Position numbers and translations under genes: made by a program. The notes beneath the pieces were generated by a model. The model was not told the origin of the DNA. It worked only from the letters and a program-made list of their open reading frames with translations, and made no database searches. This document shows positions 27,261 through 37,478 of a DNA stretch of 64,000 nucleotides, piece after piece; positions within the stretch are counted from its first letter, which is position 1; the number at the start of each line of letters is the position of its first letter. This DNA comes from Granulicella sp. L56 (lineage in GTDB: Bacteria; Acidobacteriota; Terriglobia; Terriglobales; Acidobacteriaceae): contig NZ_LMUS01000006.1 of NCBI RefSeq assembly GCF_009765835.1, forward strand, positions 1,136,438 through 1,200,437. The letters are read 5' to 3'.

Positions 27261-28481
27261 GTGAATCGCGTTGTAGTTACCGGCCTCGGCTGTGTCACCC
27301 CCATCGGCAGCACCGTCGAAGACTTCCGCACCGCTCTCTTCTCCGGCCAGACCGGCATCGCCCCCTTCCCCGACTTCCCCGAAGCCCCCGGCGAAACCCA
27401 GGGTCTCCGCTTCACCCAGTCGGCCCGCGTCAAGGATTTCGACCCCCGCCAGCATCTCGAATCGGGCGTCGTCGTCTCCACCGACCGCACCACCCAGTTC
27501 GCCATCGTCGCCGCCCGTCAGGCCGCGAAACATAGCAATCTCCTCCAGCATCATGCTCCCGATAACGTCGCCATCATCGTAGGTTGCGCCTGCGGAGGCC
27601 GTCAGGCCGAAGAGACCGAAACCGCCAAGCTCTACACCCGCGATGCCCGTGTGCATCCGCTCACCGTCACCCGCACCATGGCCTCCGCCGGAGCCAGCCA
27701 CATCTCCATCGATCTCGGCATCACCGGCCCTGTCCTCAATATCTCCACGGCCTGCTCCTCGGGGACCCATGCCATTGGCCTCGCCTTCCAGATGGTCCGC
27801 GCCGGTATGGTCTCGGCAGCCATCACCGGCGGCCACGAAGCTCCGCTCACCTTCGGCTTCCTGCGCGCGTGGGACTCCATGCGCGTCGTCTCCCCCACCC
27901 AGTGCCGTCCTTTCTCCGCCGACCGCGATGGCATGACCCTCGGCGAAGGCAGCGCCATGCTCGTGCTTGAAACCCTCGAGTCGGCGCAGGCCCGCAACGC
28001 CACCATCTACGCCGAGATCGTCGGCTTTGGCAGCTCAGCCGACGCCCATCACATCACCCAGCCAGCCCCCGAAGGTGCAGCCGCCGCCATGCGAAAGGCA
28101 TTGAGCGACGCCAACGCTTCACTTGACGAGGTCAACTATATTAACGCTCACGGCACCGGAACCCAGGCAAATGACGCCACCGAAGCCGCCGCTATCCACC
28201 AGCTCTTCGGCCCCCGCGCCTCGCAGATCCCCGTCAGCTCCACCAAGGCTCTCCACGGCCACTCCATCGGAGCCACCGGAGCCATCGAAGCAATGGCCAC
28301 GATCCTCTCCCTCCACCACGGCAAGCTCCCCGCCAACGCCGGTGTCACCCAGATCGACCCATCCATCAAGCTCGATGTCATCCTCAACGCCCCTCGCGAA
28401 GCCAGCGCCCAACTGGCGCTCTCCAACTCCCTGGCCTTCGGCGGCCTCAACGCCGTTCTCGCCATCCGCTCCCATTCCTGA
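27261..28481 (+). CDS. Beta-ketoacyl-ACP synthase II (FabF-like)
   Basis: A 406-residue thiolase-fold condensing enzyme. The triad is Cys165 in STACSSGTHA, His297 in NAHGTGT and His334 in KALHGHSIGATG. GTG start; the upstream sequence GCGAGGAAGAG supplies a ribosome-binding site. It elongates an acyl group on an ACP with malonyl-ACP. The adjacent ACP and type III PKS argue for a dedicated role and not housekeeping fatty acid synthesis. High third-position GC matches the surrounding native genes. Confidence 0.9.
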   Translation: MNRVVVTGLGCVTPIGSTVEDFRTALFSGQTGIAPFPDFPEAPGETQGLRFTQSARVKDFDPRQHLESGVVVSTDRTTQFAIVAARQAAKHSNLLQHHAPDNVAIIVGCACGGRQAEETETAKLYTRDARVHPLTVTRTMASAGASHISIDLGITGPVLNISTACSSGTHAIGLAFQMVRAGMVSAAITGGHEAPLTFGFLRAWDSMRVVSPTQCRPFSADRDGMTLGEGSAMLVLETLESAQARNATIYAEIVGFGSSADAHHITQPAPEGAAAAMRKALSDANASLDEVNYINAHGTGTQANDATEAAAIHQLFGPRASQIPVSSTKALHGHSIGATGAIEAMATILSLHHGKLPANAGVTQIDPSIKLDVILNAPREASAQLALSNSLAFGGLNAVLAIRSHS

Positions 28482-28518
28482 ACAAATGCATCGGGCATTC
28501 GGGCGATAATACCCCCAG

Positions 28519-29337
28519 ATGATCTCAATCCTCATCCTTACCCGCAACGAACAGCGCGACCTGCCCGGTTGCCTCGCCTCCGTCGCCTGGTCCGACGATA
28601 TCCACGTCTTCGACTCCTTCTCGACCGACGACACCGTCTCCATCGCCCAGGCTGCCGGAGCCCACCTCCACCAGCGCACCTTCGACGACTACGCCACCCA
28701 TCGCAACGCCGCTCTCGCCACCGTTCCTTTCAAGCATCCCTGGGTCTTCCTGCTCGACGCCGACGAGCGCCCCACCCCCGAGCTCTCCCACGAGATGCAG
28801 CAGATCGTTCTGGTCGCCCCCGCCGAAATCTCAGGCTTCCGCCTCCGCCGCCGCGACTTCCTCTTTGGCACCTGGCTCAAGCACGCGCAGATCTCGCCCT
28901 TCTATATCCGGCTCGTCCGGCCCGAACGCAGCCGCTACACCCGTGCCATCAATGAGGTCATCGAGGTCGAGGGCACCATCGCCGATCTCAGCTATCCGTT
29001 CGACCACTATCCATTTTCAAAGGGGTTCGCCCACTGGCTCAATAAGCATAATCTCTACTCCACCATGGAGGCAGAGCTCATCCACCGCCAACAAGGGTTG
29101 CAGAATCCATCCTGGAAGACCGCGCTCCGCGACCCCGACTTTCACACCCGCCGCCTGCATCAGAAAGCGATCTTCTATCGCCTTCCCGGTCGCCCCATCG
29201 TCAAGTGGATTTATATGATGTTCGTGCGCAGAGCTATCCTTGACGGGGTCGCCGGCCTCACCTATGCGACCCTGCAATCCATCTATGAGTATTTTATTGT
29301 GCTGAAGACAAAGGAGTTGCAGCGCGGCGGAGCCTGA
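28519..29337 (+). CDS. GT2-family glycosyltransferase (WaaE/KdtX-like)
   Basis: A 272-residue GT-A transferase. It begins ISILILTRNEQRDLPGCL, with HVFDSFSTDDT and VFLLDADERPTP as the nucleotide and metal motifs; VIEVEG and FAHWLNKHNLYST are typical of the WaaE branch that adds beta-1,4-glucose to LPS core heptose. It follows the KAS gene by 37 bp on the same strand, so it may glycosylate the polyketide or lipid product. An independent LPS role remains possible. Confidence 0.87.
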   Translation: MISILILTRNEQRDLPGCLASVAWSDDIHVFDSFSTDDTVSIAQAAGAHLHQRTFDDYATHRNAALATVPFKHPWVFLLDADERPTPELSHEMQQIVLVAPAEISGFRLRRRDFLFGTWLKHAQISPFYIRLVRPERSRYTRAINEVIEVEGTIADLSYPFDHYPFSKGFAHWLNKHNLYSTMEAELIHRQQGLQNPSWKTALRDPDFHTRRLHQKAIFYRLPGRPIVKWIYMMFVRRAILDGVAGLTYATLQSIYEYFIVLKTKELQRGGA

Positions 29338-29369
29338 CGCCCTGCCGCGACGATGCAATCGGCCGAAGC

Positions 29370-29708
29370 TTACAGCAGCTTGACGGAGTCGACCTTCAGC
29401 ACATCGCCATCGACATCGCCCTTGACGTTTACCCGAAGATGATCTGCTTCCTTCGATTTATGCAACTGCTTGATAATCTTGGCATTACCGGCAGCATCAA
29501 ACTTCAAAAATTGTTTGTCTTCGGTGACAATGCCGAATCCGCTCTTCTCGCACTTCAAAGCGCAGTCGCGCGTGTGCGCATCAGCGGTATCGGCGACTTT
29601 GCTCGAACAGCTCACGTCGACAACTGAGACGTTCTCGAATGACTTTGGAGCGGCAAATGCCGGGGTTGCCAGCAGGCCGACAGCAAGTAGGGAAACAAGC
29701 GCTTTCAT
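29370..29708 (-). CDS. Small secreted protein of unknown function
   Basis: A 112-residue protein. ATG 29708 has GGAGA 6 bases upstream and opens a clear signal peptide (MKALVSLLAVGLLATPAFAA). The mature part has three Cys (VDVSCSSKV, RDCALKCEKSGFG) and the stretch NAKIIKQLHKSKEADHLRV. It ends VKGDVDGDVLKVDSVKLL, a beta-rich tail as in OB-fold-like periplasmic proteins. It is convergent with the GT2 gene. I do not recognise a characterised family. Confidence 0.7.
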   Translation of the reverse strand: MKALVSLLAVGLLATPAFAAPKSFENVSVVDVSCSSKVADTADAHTRDCALKCEKSGFGIVTEDKQFLKFDAAGNAKIIKQLHKSKEADHLRVNVKGDVDGDVLKVDSVKLL

Positions 29709-30012
29709 GGTGTTCTCCAATTCGTGTTGAATTTCACTCATTACATGTTGCTACAAAACTATGGCAGTTCAACAATACTCTCGTTGCCTACCTCTCGGCC
29801 ATAGGCCTCGCGCACTGTCGAAAGCTGCGAGAGCGCAAATGCGCCGACGGCGATCTCAAGGTGGCGGACTGCAACCTCACGCGCAAAAGACTTCCTGAGA
29901 TGACCTCCGGTTACAGTCTTCCATGAAGAAAGCCATAAAACAGGACACGAAGGCGCATCCTTGTAACCACTCGAACCCTGCGCACTCTATTAATAAGTAA
30001 GAAGAGCAGGTT
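29709..30012. other. Intergenic region before the sigma factor gene
   Basis: About 300 bp between divergent genes. I see no protein gene or RNA gene. The part nearest the sigma gene (29960-30000) is AT-rich and probably contains its promoter, but no ECF-type -35/-10 pair could be assigned. Confidence 0.35.
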
Positions 30013-30702
30013 ATGGAGAAGATCGAAATTCTGGAAGTATCGAAGACGTTGACCGACGAAGAGGTAATAGACCGCGTTCGCGCCGGAGACCTCGCCATGT
30101 ATGAGGTCATCATGCGCCGCTACAATCAACGGCTCTATCGCATCGCCCGCGCCATTCTGCACGACGATGGCGAAGCCGAAGATGTCATGCAGGACGCCTA
30201 TGTTCGTGCCTACACTCATCTTGAACAATTTGCAGGCCGATCAGCATTCTCCACCTGGCTGAGCCGCATCGCCGTCCACGAGGCGTTGACCCGCCTGCGC
30301 TCGCGCAACCGGCATCCGCAGGTAGATGTCACCGACTATGACGGAGAGATATCGATGAAGACGCCCAGCAATTTGCTCGACCCGGAAATGAATGCCTCGA
30401 CCGACCAGCTACGAGAGTTTTTGGAAGAGGCCGTTCTGAACCTTCCAGAGAACTATCGAACCGTCATCATGCTGCGCGATATCGAAGAACTCAGCACAGC
30501 CGAGACCGCCCAGGCGCTCGACCTGACCGAAGAAAACGTCAAGATACGGTTGCATCGCGGCCACGGCATGATGCGCAACTGGCTCTTCGAGCGCGTTGGG
30601 CCAGCGGCAAAGGAAGCCTTCCCTTTCATGGGTGTTCGTTGCGACCGCGTTGTACAGAAAGTCTTCGACCGGCTCACAAAGCTCGCTGACGCCCACCCAT
30701 AA
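30013..30702 (+). CDS. ECF-type RNA polymerase sigma factor
   Basis: A 229-residue sigma-70 family protein. Region 2 spans about residues 30-100 (YNQRLYRIARAIL, DVMQDAYVRAY, FSTWLSRIAVHEAL). Region 4 spans about 145-200 (LPENYRTVIMLRDIEELS, ETAQALDLTEENVKIRLHRG). A C-terminal extension includes VRCDRVVQKVFDRL. No anti-sigma gene follows: the next gene is convergent. It may respond to envelope stress, but regulon and signal are unknown. Confidence 0.9.
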   Translation: MEKIEILEVSKTLTDEEVIDRVRAGDLAMYEVIMRRYNQRLYRIARAILHDDGEAEDVMQDAYVRAYTHLEQFAGRSAFSTWLSRIAVHEALTRLRSRNRHPQVDVTDYDGEISMKTPSNLLDPEMNASTDQLREFLEEAVLNLPENYRTVIMLRDIEELSTAETAQALDLTEENVKIRLHRGHGMMRNWLFERVGPAAKEAFPFMGVRCDRVVQKVFDRLTKLADAHP

Positions 30703-30704
30703 AG

Positions 30705-32528
30705 CTAAGACTTTGACTCTGCAGGAAGCGCCGTCTTCTCCTCCGTCTTGTGCAAAAGGTTGATGACAGACTGGTACAGGCGGTTCCTCATCTCAAACCG
30801 ATTGCCTGCCTGCGTCACATAGCGCACAAGAATATCGATCCCTGATCCGGCCGGACGCATCTCCACCGATGGGGTCGCAGAGAACAGACTCAGATTCGTT
30901 TGCTTCGTCGCCCGCTGCCACTCCCGCTCCGCCTCCTGTCCCCCCTGCTTCGTCTCCTTTAGCACCACCTCGTGGATCTCATCGATCATCTTGAAAGTGT
31001 CTTCACCCGCCGGCACATTCAAGCTGATCTCATCCCACATCCACTGCCCTGTCGTCGAGAAGTTAAGGAATTGTCCCGTGATGGCATATTTATTGAGGAA
31101 CGTCACTCGACGGCCAGTGGGATGCCCCTTGTCGCTCCAGTTTCCCGTCTCCAGCAGTGAGGTTCGGAACACCCCAATCTCAATCACCTCACCGGCCATG
31201 CCATTAATTTCTACCCAGTCTCCCACGCGAATGCCGTTCTTCCCCATCAACACAAACCATCCGAAGAACGCGAGAATGAAGTCCTGAAACACCACCGTCA
31301 ACCCAGCCGTGGCCAGTCCCAGGATCGTTGGCGTCTGGCTCGGCGTTCCAAAGATCACCAACAGCACCAGCACTAGCGTCACAAACTGAATTGCCAGGTG
31401 CGCAATCATCCGTAGCGTATGCAGGCTGCGCTGCTCCATCTTTGACCGGTCGAGCATCATCCGTACCAGCGCGCCCAGCAACGCAGCACACAGCAGTAGA
31501 AAGGCAATCACGGCAAACGACTGAAAAAGCAGATGAGTCACAATGCTGTGCTGCAACTCCACCTGCGCCAGCCACTGGTCATAAACGCCAGAAAGCTGCT
31601 GCTGCGTCTGTAACCTGTCATCCAGAATCGAATGGACCTGCGCGATGGCATGCATCTTTCCCATCCGCGCGACGCGGCCTCTCACCGCTGCCTCGGCATC
31701 TGTGGGCGTCCCCGTACCGCTTGGCGAAGCTACTACCCCCGCCTCAGCCGCACTCGCCTTCTTTTCGATCTCCGCGTGCTGTGCAGTCAGCGCCACGACA
31801 TCGGCATCCGCCTCCGCCTTTGCCTGGCTGATCAAGTCCATCCTGCTGCGCTGATCGAACCACGATTTCATCCGCCCATACAACGTTCCATGCTGCTTCG
31901 CCGAAGCAACTGCCGTCGGCGCGCCGCTATCCGCCTGCTCGTCGAACTTCTTCATCGACGCTTCTCGCGCTGTCAACTCCTGCTGAATCGCTCCCCGCTT
32001 GTCTCCGCTTACCCTGGCGAGATCGTCCGTGGCGTCCCCGAGCTCGTCGTTGTCCAGCGTCAACTGCGCCTTCGCCGCATCCAGTTCGTCCGACTGCACC
32101 GTGCCATCCGGAGCCTTGGGCAGCTTCGCCGTCGCCGCGGTCACGCGGTCCACCGTCGCCTGGTCCTCCTTCACCGTCTCCTTCAAGACGGCAACCTTCT
32201 GCGAAAGCGCCAGCGCATCCCCCTTCAGCACCGGAGGCTGCAACGCCGCCATCCGCAGCGCCTGCGCAAATGCCTGATCGACCTCATGGTCTGCCAGTCG
32301 CTCCGCATTCCGCGCCAGCCGCTTCTCTTCCACCGAAGTCGCCAACGAAGCCAACGCCTGCGCCGTCTGCCATGGCCTCTGATCGACGAGCGTATCCGCC
32401 GAAGCCCCACGTTTCCCTCGCAGGAACGGCAGATTCGCCATCGAGCCCCGAGTCAGGTAGCTCGCGATCAACAGCACAACTAATGCCGCTGCCGGCACCA
32501 CAATCAGAAGTTTCCGCATTTCCTTCAT
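30705..32528 (-). CDS. MscS-type mechanosensitive ion channel with long coiled-coil N-terminus
   Basis: A 607-residue membrane protein. A first helix ([18 protein letters not shown]) precedes about 280 residues of periplasmic coiled-coil sequence rich in Ala, Glu, Gln and Lys. Helices around 330-440 lead to the MscS core: [20 protein letters not shown] (pore helix), [20 protein letters not shown] (beta domain) and [16 protein letters not shown]. It should open under membrane tension to release solutes. ATG 32528 was chosen as the start just before the first helix. It is divergent from glmS by 90 bp. The channel core is complete and the coiled-coil extension is longer than in E. coli MscS. Confidence 0.88.
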   Translation of the reverse strand: MKEMRKLLIVVPAAALVVLLIASYLTRGSMANLPFLRGKRGASADTLVDQRPWQTAQALASLATSVEEKRLARNAERLADHEVDQAFAQALRMAALQPPVLKGDALALSQKVAVLKETVKEDQATVDRVTAATAKLPKAPDGTVQSDELDAAKAQLTLDNDELGDATDDLARVSGDKRGAIQQELTAREASMKKFDEQADSGAPTAVASAKQHGTLYGRMKSWFDQRSRMDLISQAKAEADADVVALTAQHAEIEKKASAAEAGVVASPSGTGTPTDAEAAVRGRVARMGKMHAIAQVHSILDDRLQTQQQLSGVYDQWLAQVELQHSIVTHLLFQSFAVIAFLLLCAALLGALVRMMLDRSKMEQRSLHTLRMIAHLAIQFVTLVLVLLVIFGTPSQTPTILGLATAGLTVVFQDFILAFFGWFVLMGKNGIRVGDWVEINGMAGEVIEIGVFRTSLLETGNWSDKGHPTGRRVTFLNKYAITGQFLNFSTTGQWMWDEISLNVPAGEDTFKMIDEIHEVVLKETKQGGQEAEREWQRATKQTNLSLFSATPSVEMRPAGSGIDILVRYVTQAGNRFEMRNRLYQSVINLLHKTEEKTALPAESKS

Positions 32529-32618
32529 CTCTACCACCCTATATGTTTGATGCTCTCCCACAAAAGTCCCACAAATTCATCTGACACAAAATCACCCCCC
32601 ACCATCTACACTCAGTTC

Positions 32619-34487
<1,869 letters not shown>

Positions 34488-34556
34488 ATTTGCTTCGACC
34501 GTTCGAAGTCTCAAAACCGGCATCTCAGTTTTAAATGTTCTAGGTTGAGGCAAAAA

Positions 34557-35306
34557 ATGAACCTGAAGCAAGAAATCAAACCATTTGTTCCAAAGCCACT
34601 CCTGGCGTTGCGCCAGAAGCGTTTAGACAAAAATAACGCCCTCCAACTTGCCGAGTCCATCCGGCCTCTACACTCGAGAACCTGTCCCGTGTGCAGCTAT
34701 CACGGATTGTTCACACACTTCGGACGTCCGCCCCGCATCGATGCCCTCTGTCCCTCCTGCGGCTCGCTGGAGCGGCACAGATTATTCTGGCTCTGGTTCA
34801 GCAAGGACAAGAACGCCCTGAAAGAGCCGGTACTGCACTTCGCGCCAGAGAAACTACTGGAGCAGAATTTCAGAAAGCTATACGGAAAATATTCAACCGC
34901 GGACCTGTTCAAGGAAGCCGACTTGAAGTTGAATATCGAAAAGATCGACTTACCCTCGGGCAGCTTCAACACCGTAGTGTGTAACCACGTTCTGGAACAC
35001 GTCTCCGACAAGCAGGCTCTCGCAGAGATCTTCCGAATCCTATCGGCAGAGGGCAACCTGGTAGTCTCTGTGCCGATCGTTGAGGGCTGGGAGCATACCT
35101 ACGAAAACGACAGCATCCAGAACCCTCTTTTGAGAGAGCTGCACTTTGGCCAATCCGATCACGTCCGATACTACGGGCGCGATTTTAGAAGCAGATTGAA
35201 GGCTGCCGGCTTCGAAAAGATTGAAGAAGTAACCGCCCAGGGACAGGATGTTATGGAGTACGGGCTATTGCGCGGCGAAAAGTTCTTCGTGTGTAGTAAA
35301 GGGTAA
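34557..35306 (+). CDS. Class I SAM-dependent methyltransferase with N-terminal zinc-ribbon-like motif
   Basis: A 249-residue protein. Four Cys (CPVC at 43-46, CPSC at 65-68) form a zinc-ribbon-like knuckle preceding SLERHRLFWLWF. The methyltransferase core has VLHFAPEKLLEQNF (counterpart of motif I), DLPSGSFNTVVCNHVLEHV (motif IV) and FRILSAEGNLVVSVP. It resembles methyltransferases found near glycan loci. ATG 34557 with GAGG 6 bases upstream was preferred over TTG 34545. It is 69 bp after glmS and may be an independent unit. The substrate is unknown. Confidence 0.82.
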   Translation: MNLKQEIKPFVPKPLLALRQKRLDKNNALQLAESIRPLHSRTCPVCSYHGLFTHFGRPPRIDALCPSCGSLERHRLFWLWFSKDKNALKEPVLHFAPEKLLEQNFRKLYGKYSTADLFKEADLKLNIEKIDLPSGSFNTVVCNHVLEHVSDKQALAEIFRILSAEGNLVVSVPIVEGWEHTYENDSIQNPLLRELHFGQSDHVRYYGRDFRSRLKAAGFEKIEEVTAQGQDVMEYGLLRGEKFFVCSKG

Positions 35307-35357
35307 GTCGGGCACCCAATCATGCAGTCTCACACAGGGTTGGGCAACGCCGGGTAC

Positions 35358-35389
35358 CCCATCCTTCGCGGTATTTTGCGAAGGGTGGG
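35358..35389. repeat. REP-like palindromic element
   Basis: CCCATCCTTCGC (35358-35369) and GCGAAGGGTGGG (35378-35389) form a 12-bp stem with one G.T pair around an 8-base loop. It shares its core with the palindrome at 26788-26820. It lies just upstream of a relic of a REP-associated transposase, the usual setting for such elements. Confidence 0.72.
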
Positions 35390-35411
35390 AATGTAAACTG
35401 CTCGTACCGCC

Positions 35412-35580
35412 ATGCCCACCGGCCTCAAACGGGGTCCCCGCGAGCTTCGCTCGTGGGGTGTTCAAACGCTACCAGCAATCCAAACACTTCCACTTCATCA
35501 CCTTCAGTTGCTACAAGCGTCAGCCCTTCCTCCAAACCGCCGCAGCAAAAGACACCGTCCTACAAATCCTCGAACAGAAC
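35412..35580 (+). pseudogene. Decayed REP-associated tyrosine transposase (N-terminal remnant)
   Basis: The start ATG at 35412 gives MPTGLKR and the frame then shifts. From 35467 another frame reads RYQQSKHFHFITFSCYKRQP, the conserved N-terminus of RAYT/Y1-type REP-associated transposases, and continues to about QILEQ. Removing 37 bases (35432-35468) restores one frame, MPTGLKR-YQQSK. The catalytic HUH motif and Tyr are missing because homology stops before them and the next gene's 3' end begins. The element is dead. A palindromic insertion caused the frameshift. Confidence 0.72.
35432..35461. repeat. 30-bp palindrome inserted in the transposase remnant with 7-bp target duplication
   Basis: CCCCGCGAGC (35436-35445) and GCTCGTGGGG (35449-35458) form a 10-bp stem with one G.T pair and loop TTC. 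The segment is flanked by direct repeats TCAAACG at 35425-35431 and 35462-35468. Excising the 30 bp plus one repeat copy rejoins the transposase reading frame exactly. This is the signature of an insertion of a miniature palindromic element. Confidence 0.7.
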
Positions 35581-35604
35581 TGGCAGGTATCCGAACGCTC
35601 CCTC

Positions 35605-36489
35605 TCACGACTTCGAATCCTCGCCGATTGCGTCGAGGCTGGCGGTGATTTCAGGAGGCAGTTGTATCGTTGCGGCGTTGAGATTCTCACGAAGATGTTG
35701 GGTCGAAGATGTCCCGGGGATCAACAGGATGTTGGGCGAGCGCTGAAGAAGCCACGCAAGCGCAACCTGCATTGGCGTGCTCTCGAGTGATGCCGCTGCC
35801 GTTTCGAGCGCCGACGACTGCAAGGGAGTAAACCCGCCCAGCGGGAAGAACGGCACATAAGCTATGCCTTGGGCTGCGAGATCGTCGATGAAGACATCAT
35901 CGGTCCGGTGAGCGACGTTGTAGAGGTTCTGCACGCAGACGATCTCCGAAATTTTCCGCCCCTCGGCAAACTGCTCAGGACTGACGTTGCTCAGGCCGAG
36001 ATGACGAATGAGACCCTGCTGCTTGAGTTCCGCGAGCACGGTCAGAGGCTCTTCGATGGATCCTTCCGCTGGCCCCATCACTCCTCCAACGCGCAGGTTG
36101 ACGACATCGAGCGCGTCGAGTCCGAGGTTTCGGAGATTATCGTGAACGCCATCGATCAACTCCTGGCGCGAAAGAGCGTGAATCCATGACTTGTCCTCGC
36201 CGCGTCGAGCGCCCAGCTTGGTGACGATCACGAGGCCATCCACATAAGGATGGAGCGCCTGCTTGATGATCTGATTGGTCACATGGGGGCCATAGAAGTC
36301 GCTGGTATCGATATGGTTCACGCCCGCGGCGACAGCTTCTCGCAGAACAGCGACCGCAGCGTCGGCGTCGCGGGGCGGTCCCCACACCTGCGGACCGGCA
36401 AGCTGCATCGCGCCATAGCCCATGCGGTTCACGGTCATTAATGTGTTTGGGAAGGTGAAGGTGCCGCCGAGGATTGTCGGTGTGGTCAT
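35605..36489 (-). CDS. Aldo/keto reductase
   Basis: A 294-residue (beta/alpha)8 NADPH-dependent oxidoreductase. The catalytic residues are visible: Asp61 and Tyr66 in HIDTSDFYGPHV and Lys91 in VIVTKLGAR. IRHLGLSNV and the PNILLIPGTSSTQHLREN cofactor region near 250-270 complete the family pattern; it resembles YdbC/pyridoxal-reductase-type AKRs. It reduces carbonyl compounds in the cytoplasm. It is divergent from a TetR regulator with a 112-bp gap, which suggests regulation by that protein. The 3' end abuts the transposase remnant. Confidence 0.92.
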   Translation of the reverse strand: MTTPTILGGTFTFPNTLMTVNRMGYGAMQLAGPQVWGPPRDADAAVAVLREAVAAGVNHIDTSDFYGPHVTNQIIKQALHPYVDGLVIVTKLGARRGEDKSWIHALSRQELIDGVHDNLRNLGLDALDVVNLRVGGVMGPAEGSIEEPLTVLAELKQQGLIRHLGLSNVSPEQFAEGRKISEIVCVQNLYNVAHRTDDVFIDDLAAQGIAYVPFFPLGGFTPLQSSALETAAASLESTPMQVALAWLLQRSPNILLIPGTSSTQHLRENLNAATIQLPPEITASLDAIGEDSKS

Positions 36490-36601
36490 TTATTGTTTCT
36501 CCTGGTCTATGCAAATCGTGGCTTGTTCAAACTTCAAATGTTGCTCGCCAATCTGGCTGCTTGTGGTTAGATGAAGAAAGCTTCACCTTAGGAGTTCGCA
36601 T

Positions 36602-37249
36602 TTGCCTCCACACTCCCCAGTGCTCTTACAACCCCGTAAATTGCCGGTTCAAGCGCGTTCCGCTGCAAGCGTGTGCGCCATTCTCGAAGCGACCATTCAG
36701 GTTTTGCTCAACGCGGGAAAAGAACGGCTGACCACGACAAAGGTGGCGATGCGAGCCGGTGTGTCTGTCGGAACCTTGTATCAGTACTTTCCGAACAAGA
36801 GCGCGCTCCTACAAGCGGCCTTGAGGCGTCACATGGACGAGGTGACAGAGGCAGTGGAACGAGTCTGCAGGGAACAGAAGGGCAACACGCTCCAGCAGAT
36901 GGCGACTGCTCTCATCACCGCATTCCTTACTGCCAAAATGAGGGATGCGAAGACGAGCGTCGCTTTGTATTCGATCAGTTCCGATGTGGACGGCGCAAAG
37001 ATCGTGCAACAGGTGGGAGTGCAATGCAACAAGGCGATTGTTGGGATGCTGAAGACCGCCTCCGAACCGCTCGACAGAGACCCTCAACTGGTAGCTTCGA
37101 TGCTGCAGGGTGCAATGGTTGGAGTCAGCCGAAGATTGCTCGAATCCAGCGCCCCCGAGAAACAGTTCGACACGTTACGTCTGGAGCTCATCTTCTTTGC
37201 CTGCGCGTACCTGGAAGCCTGCTCTGCGTGGTCGTCAATTTCCCAATAA
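36602..37249 (+). CDS. TetR/AcrR-family transcriptional regulator
   Basis: A 215-residue regulator. The N-terminal helix-turn-helix is LTTTKVAMRAGVSVGTLYQYF followed by PNKSALLQAAL. The C-terminal ligand domain is helical. TTG start with TAGGAG 8 bases upstream. It is divergent from the aldo/keto reductase gene and probably represses it and itself from the shared 112-bp region. The inducer is unknown but could be a reactive carbonyl. Confidence 0.9.
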   Translation: MPPHSPVLLQPRKLPVQARSAASVCAILEATIQVLLNAGKERLTTTKVAMRAGVSVGTLYQYFPNKSALLQAALRRHMDEVTEAVERVCREQKGNTLQQMATALITAFLTAKMRDAKTSVALYSISSDVDGAKIVQQVGVQCNKAIVGMLKTASEPLDRDPQLVASMLQGAMVGVSRRLLESSAPEKQFDTLRLELIFFACAYLEACSAWSSISQ

Positions 37250-37387
37250 TCCTTTCGCCTGAAGGATGGTATTCAAATCGCCATTTTGTTTCGGTTGCGA
37301 TTTACAGCGGACATTTCACCATAAACATCTGATAAATAAATGCTTCGTTAATCTCAACCTGCTAAAAAGTTATCGGTAACTTCTTTA

Positions 37388-37416
37388 TTGACCATGCCCA
37401 GAGCCCGGCGTAGTGT
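37388..37416 (+). promoter_or_regulatory. Sigma-70-like promoter of the TonB-dependent receptor gene
   Basis: TTGACC at 37388-37393 and TAGTGT at 37411-37416 are separated by 17 bases. The -10 box would overlap a GTG at 37413 that begins a longer reading frame. This supports the downstream ATG at 37479, which has its own GGAG. It was identified by eye only. Confidence 0.5.
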
Positions 37417-37478
37417 GGTGTCCGTCTCGAGGGAAGATAAGTCACCGGCAATCAAAACTTATGGAGGCAGGAGATTCA

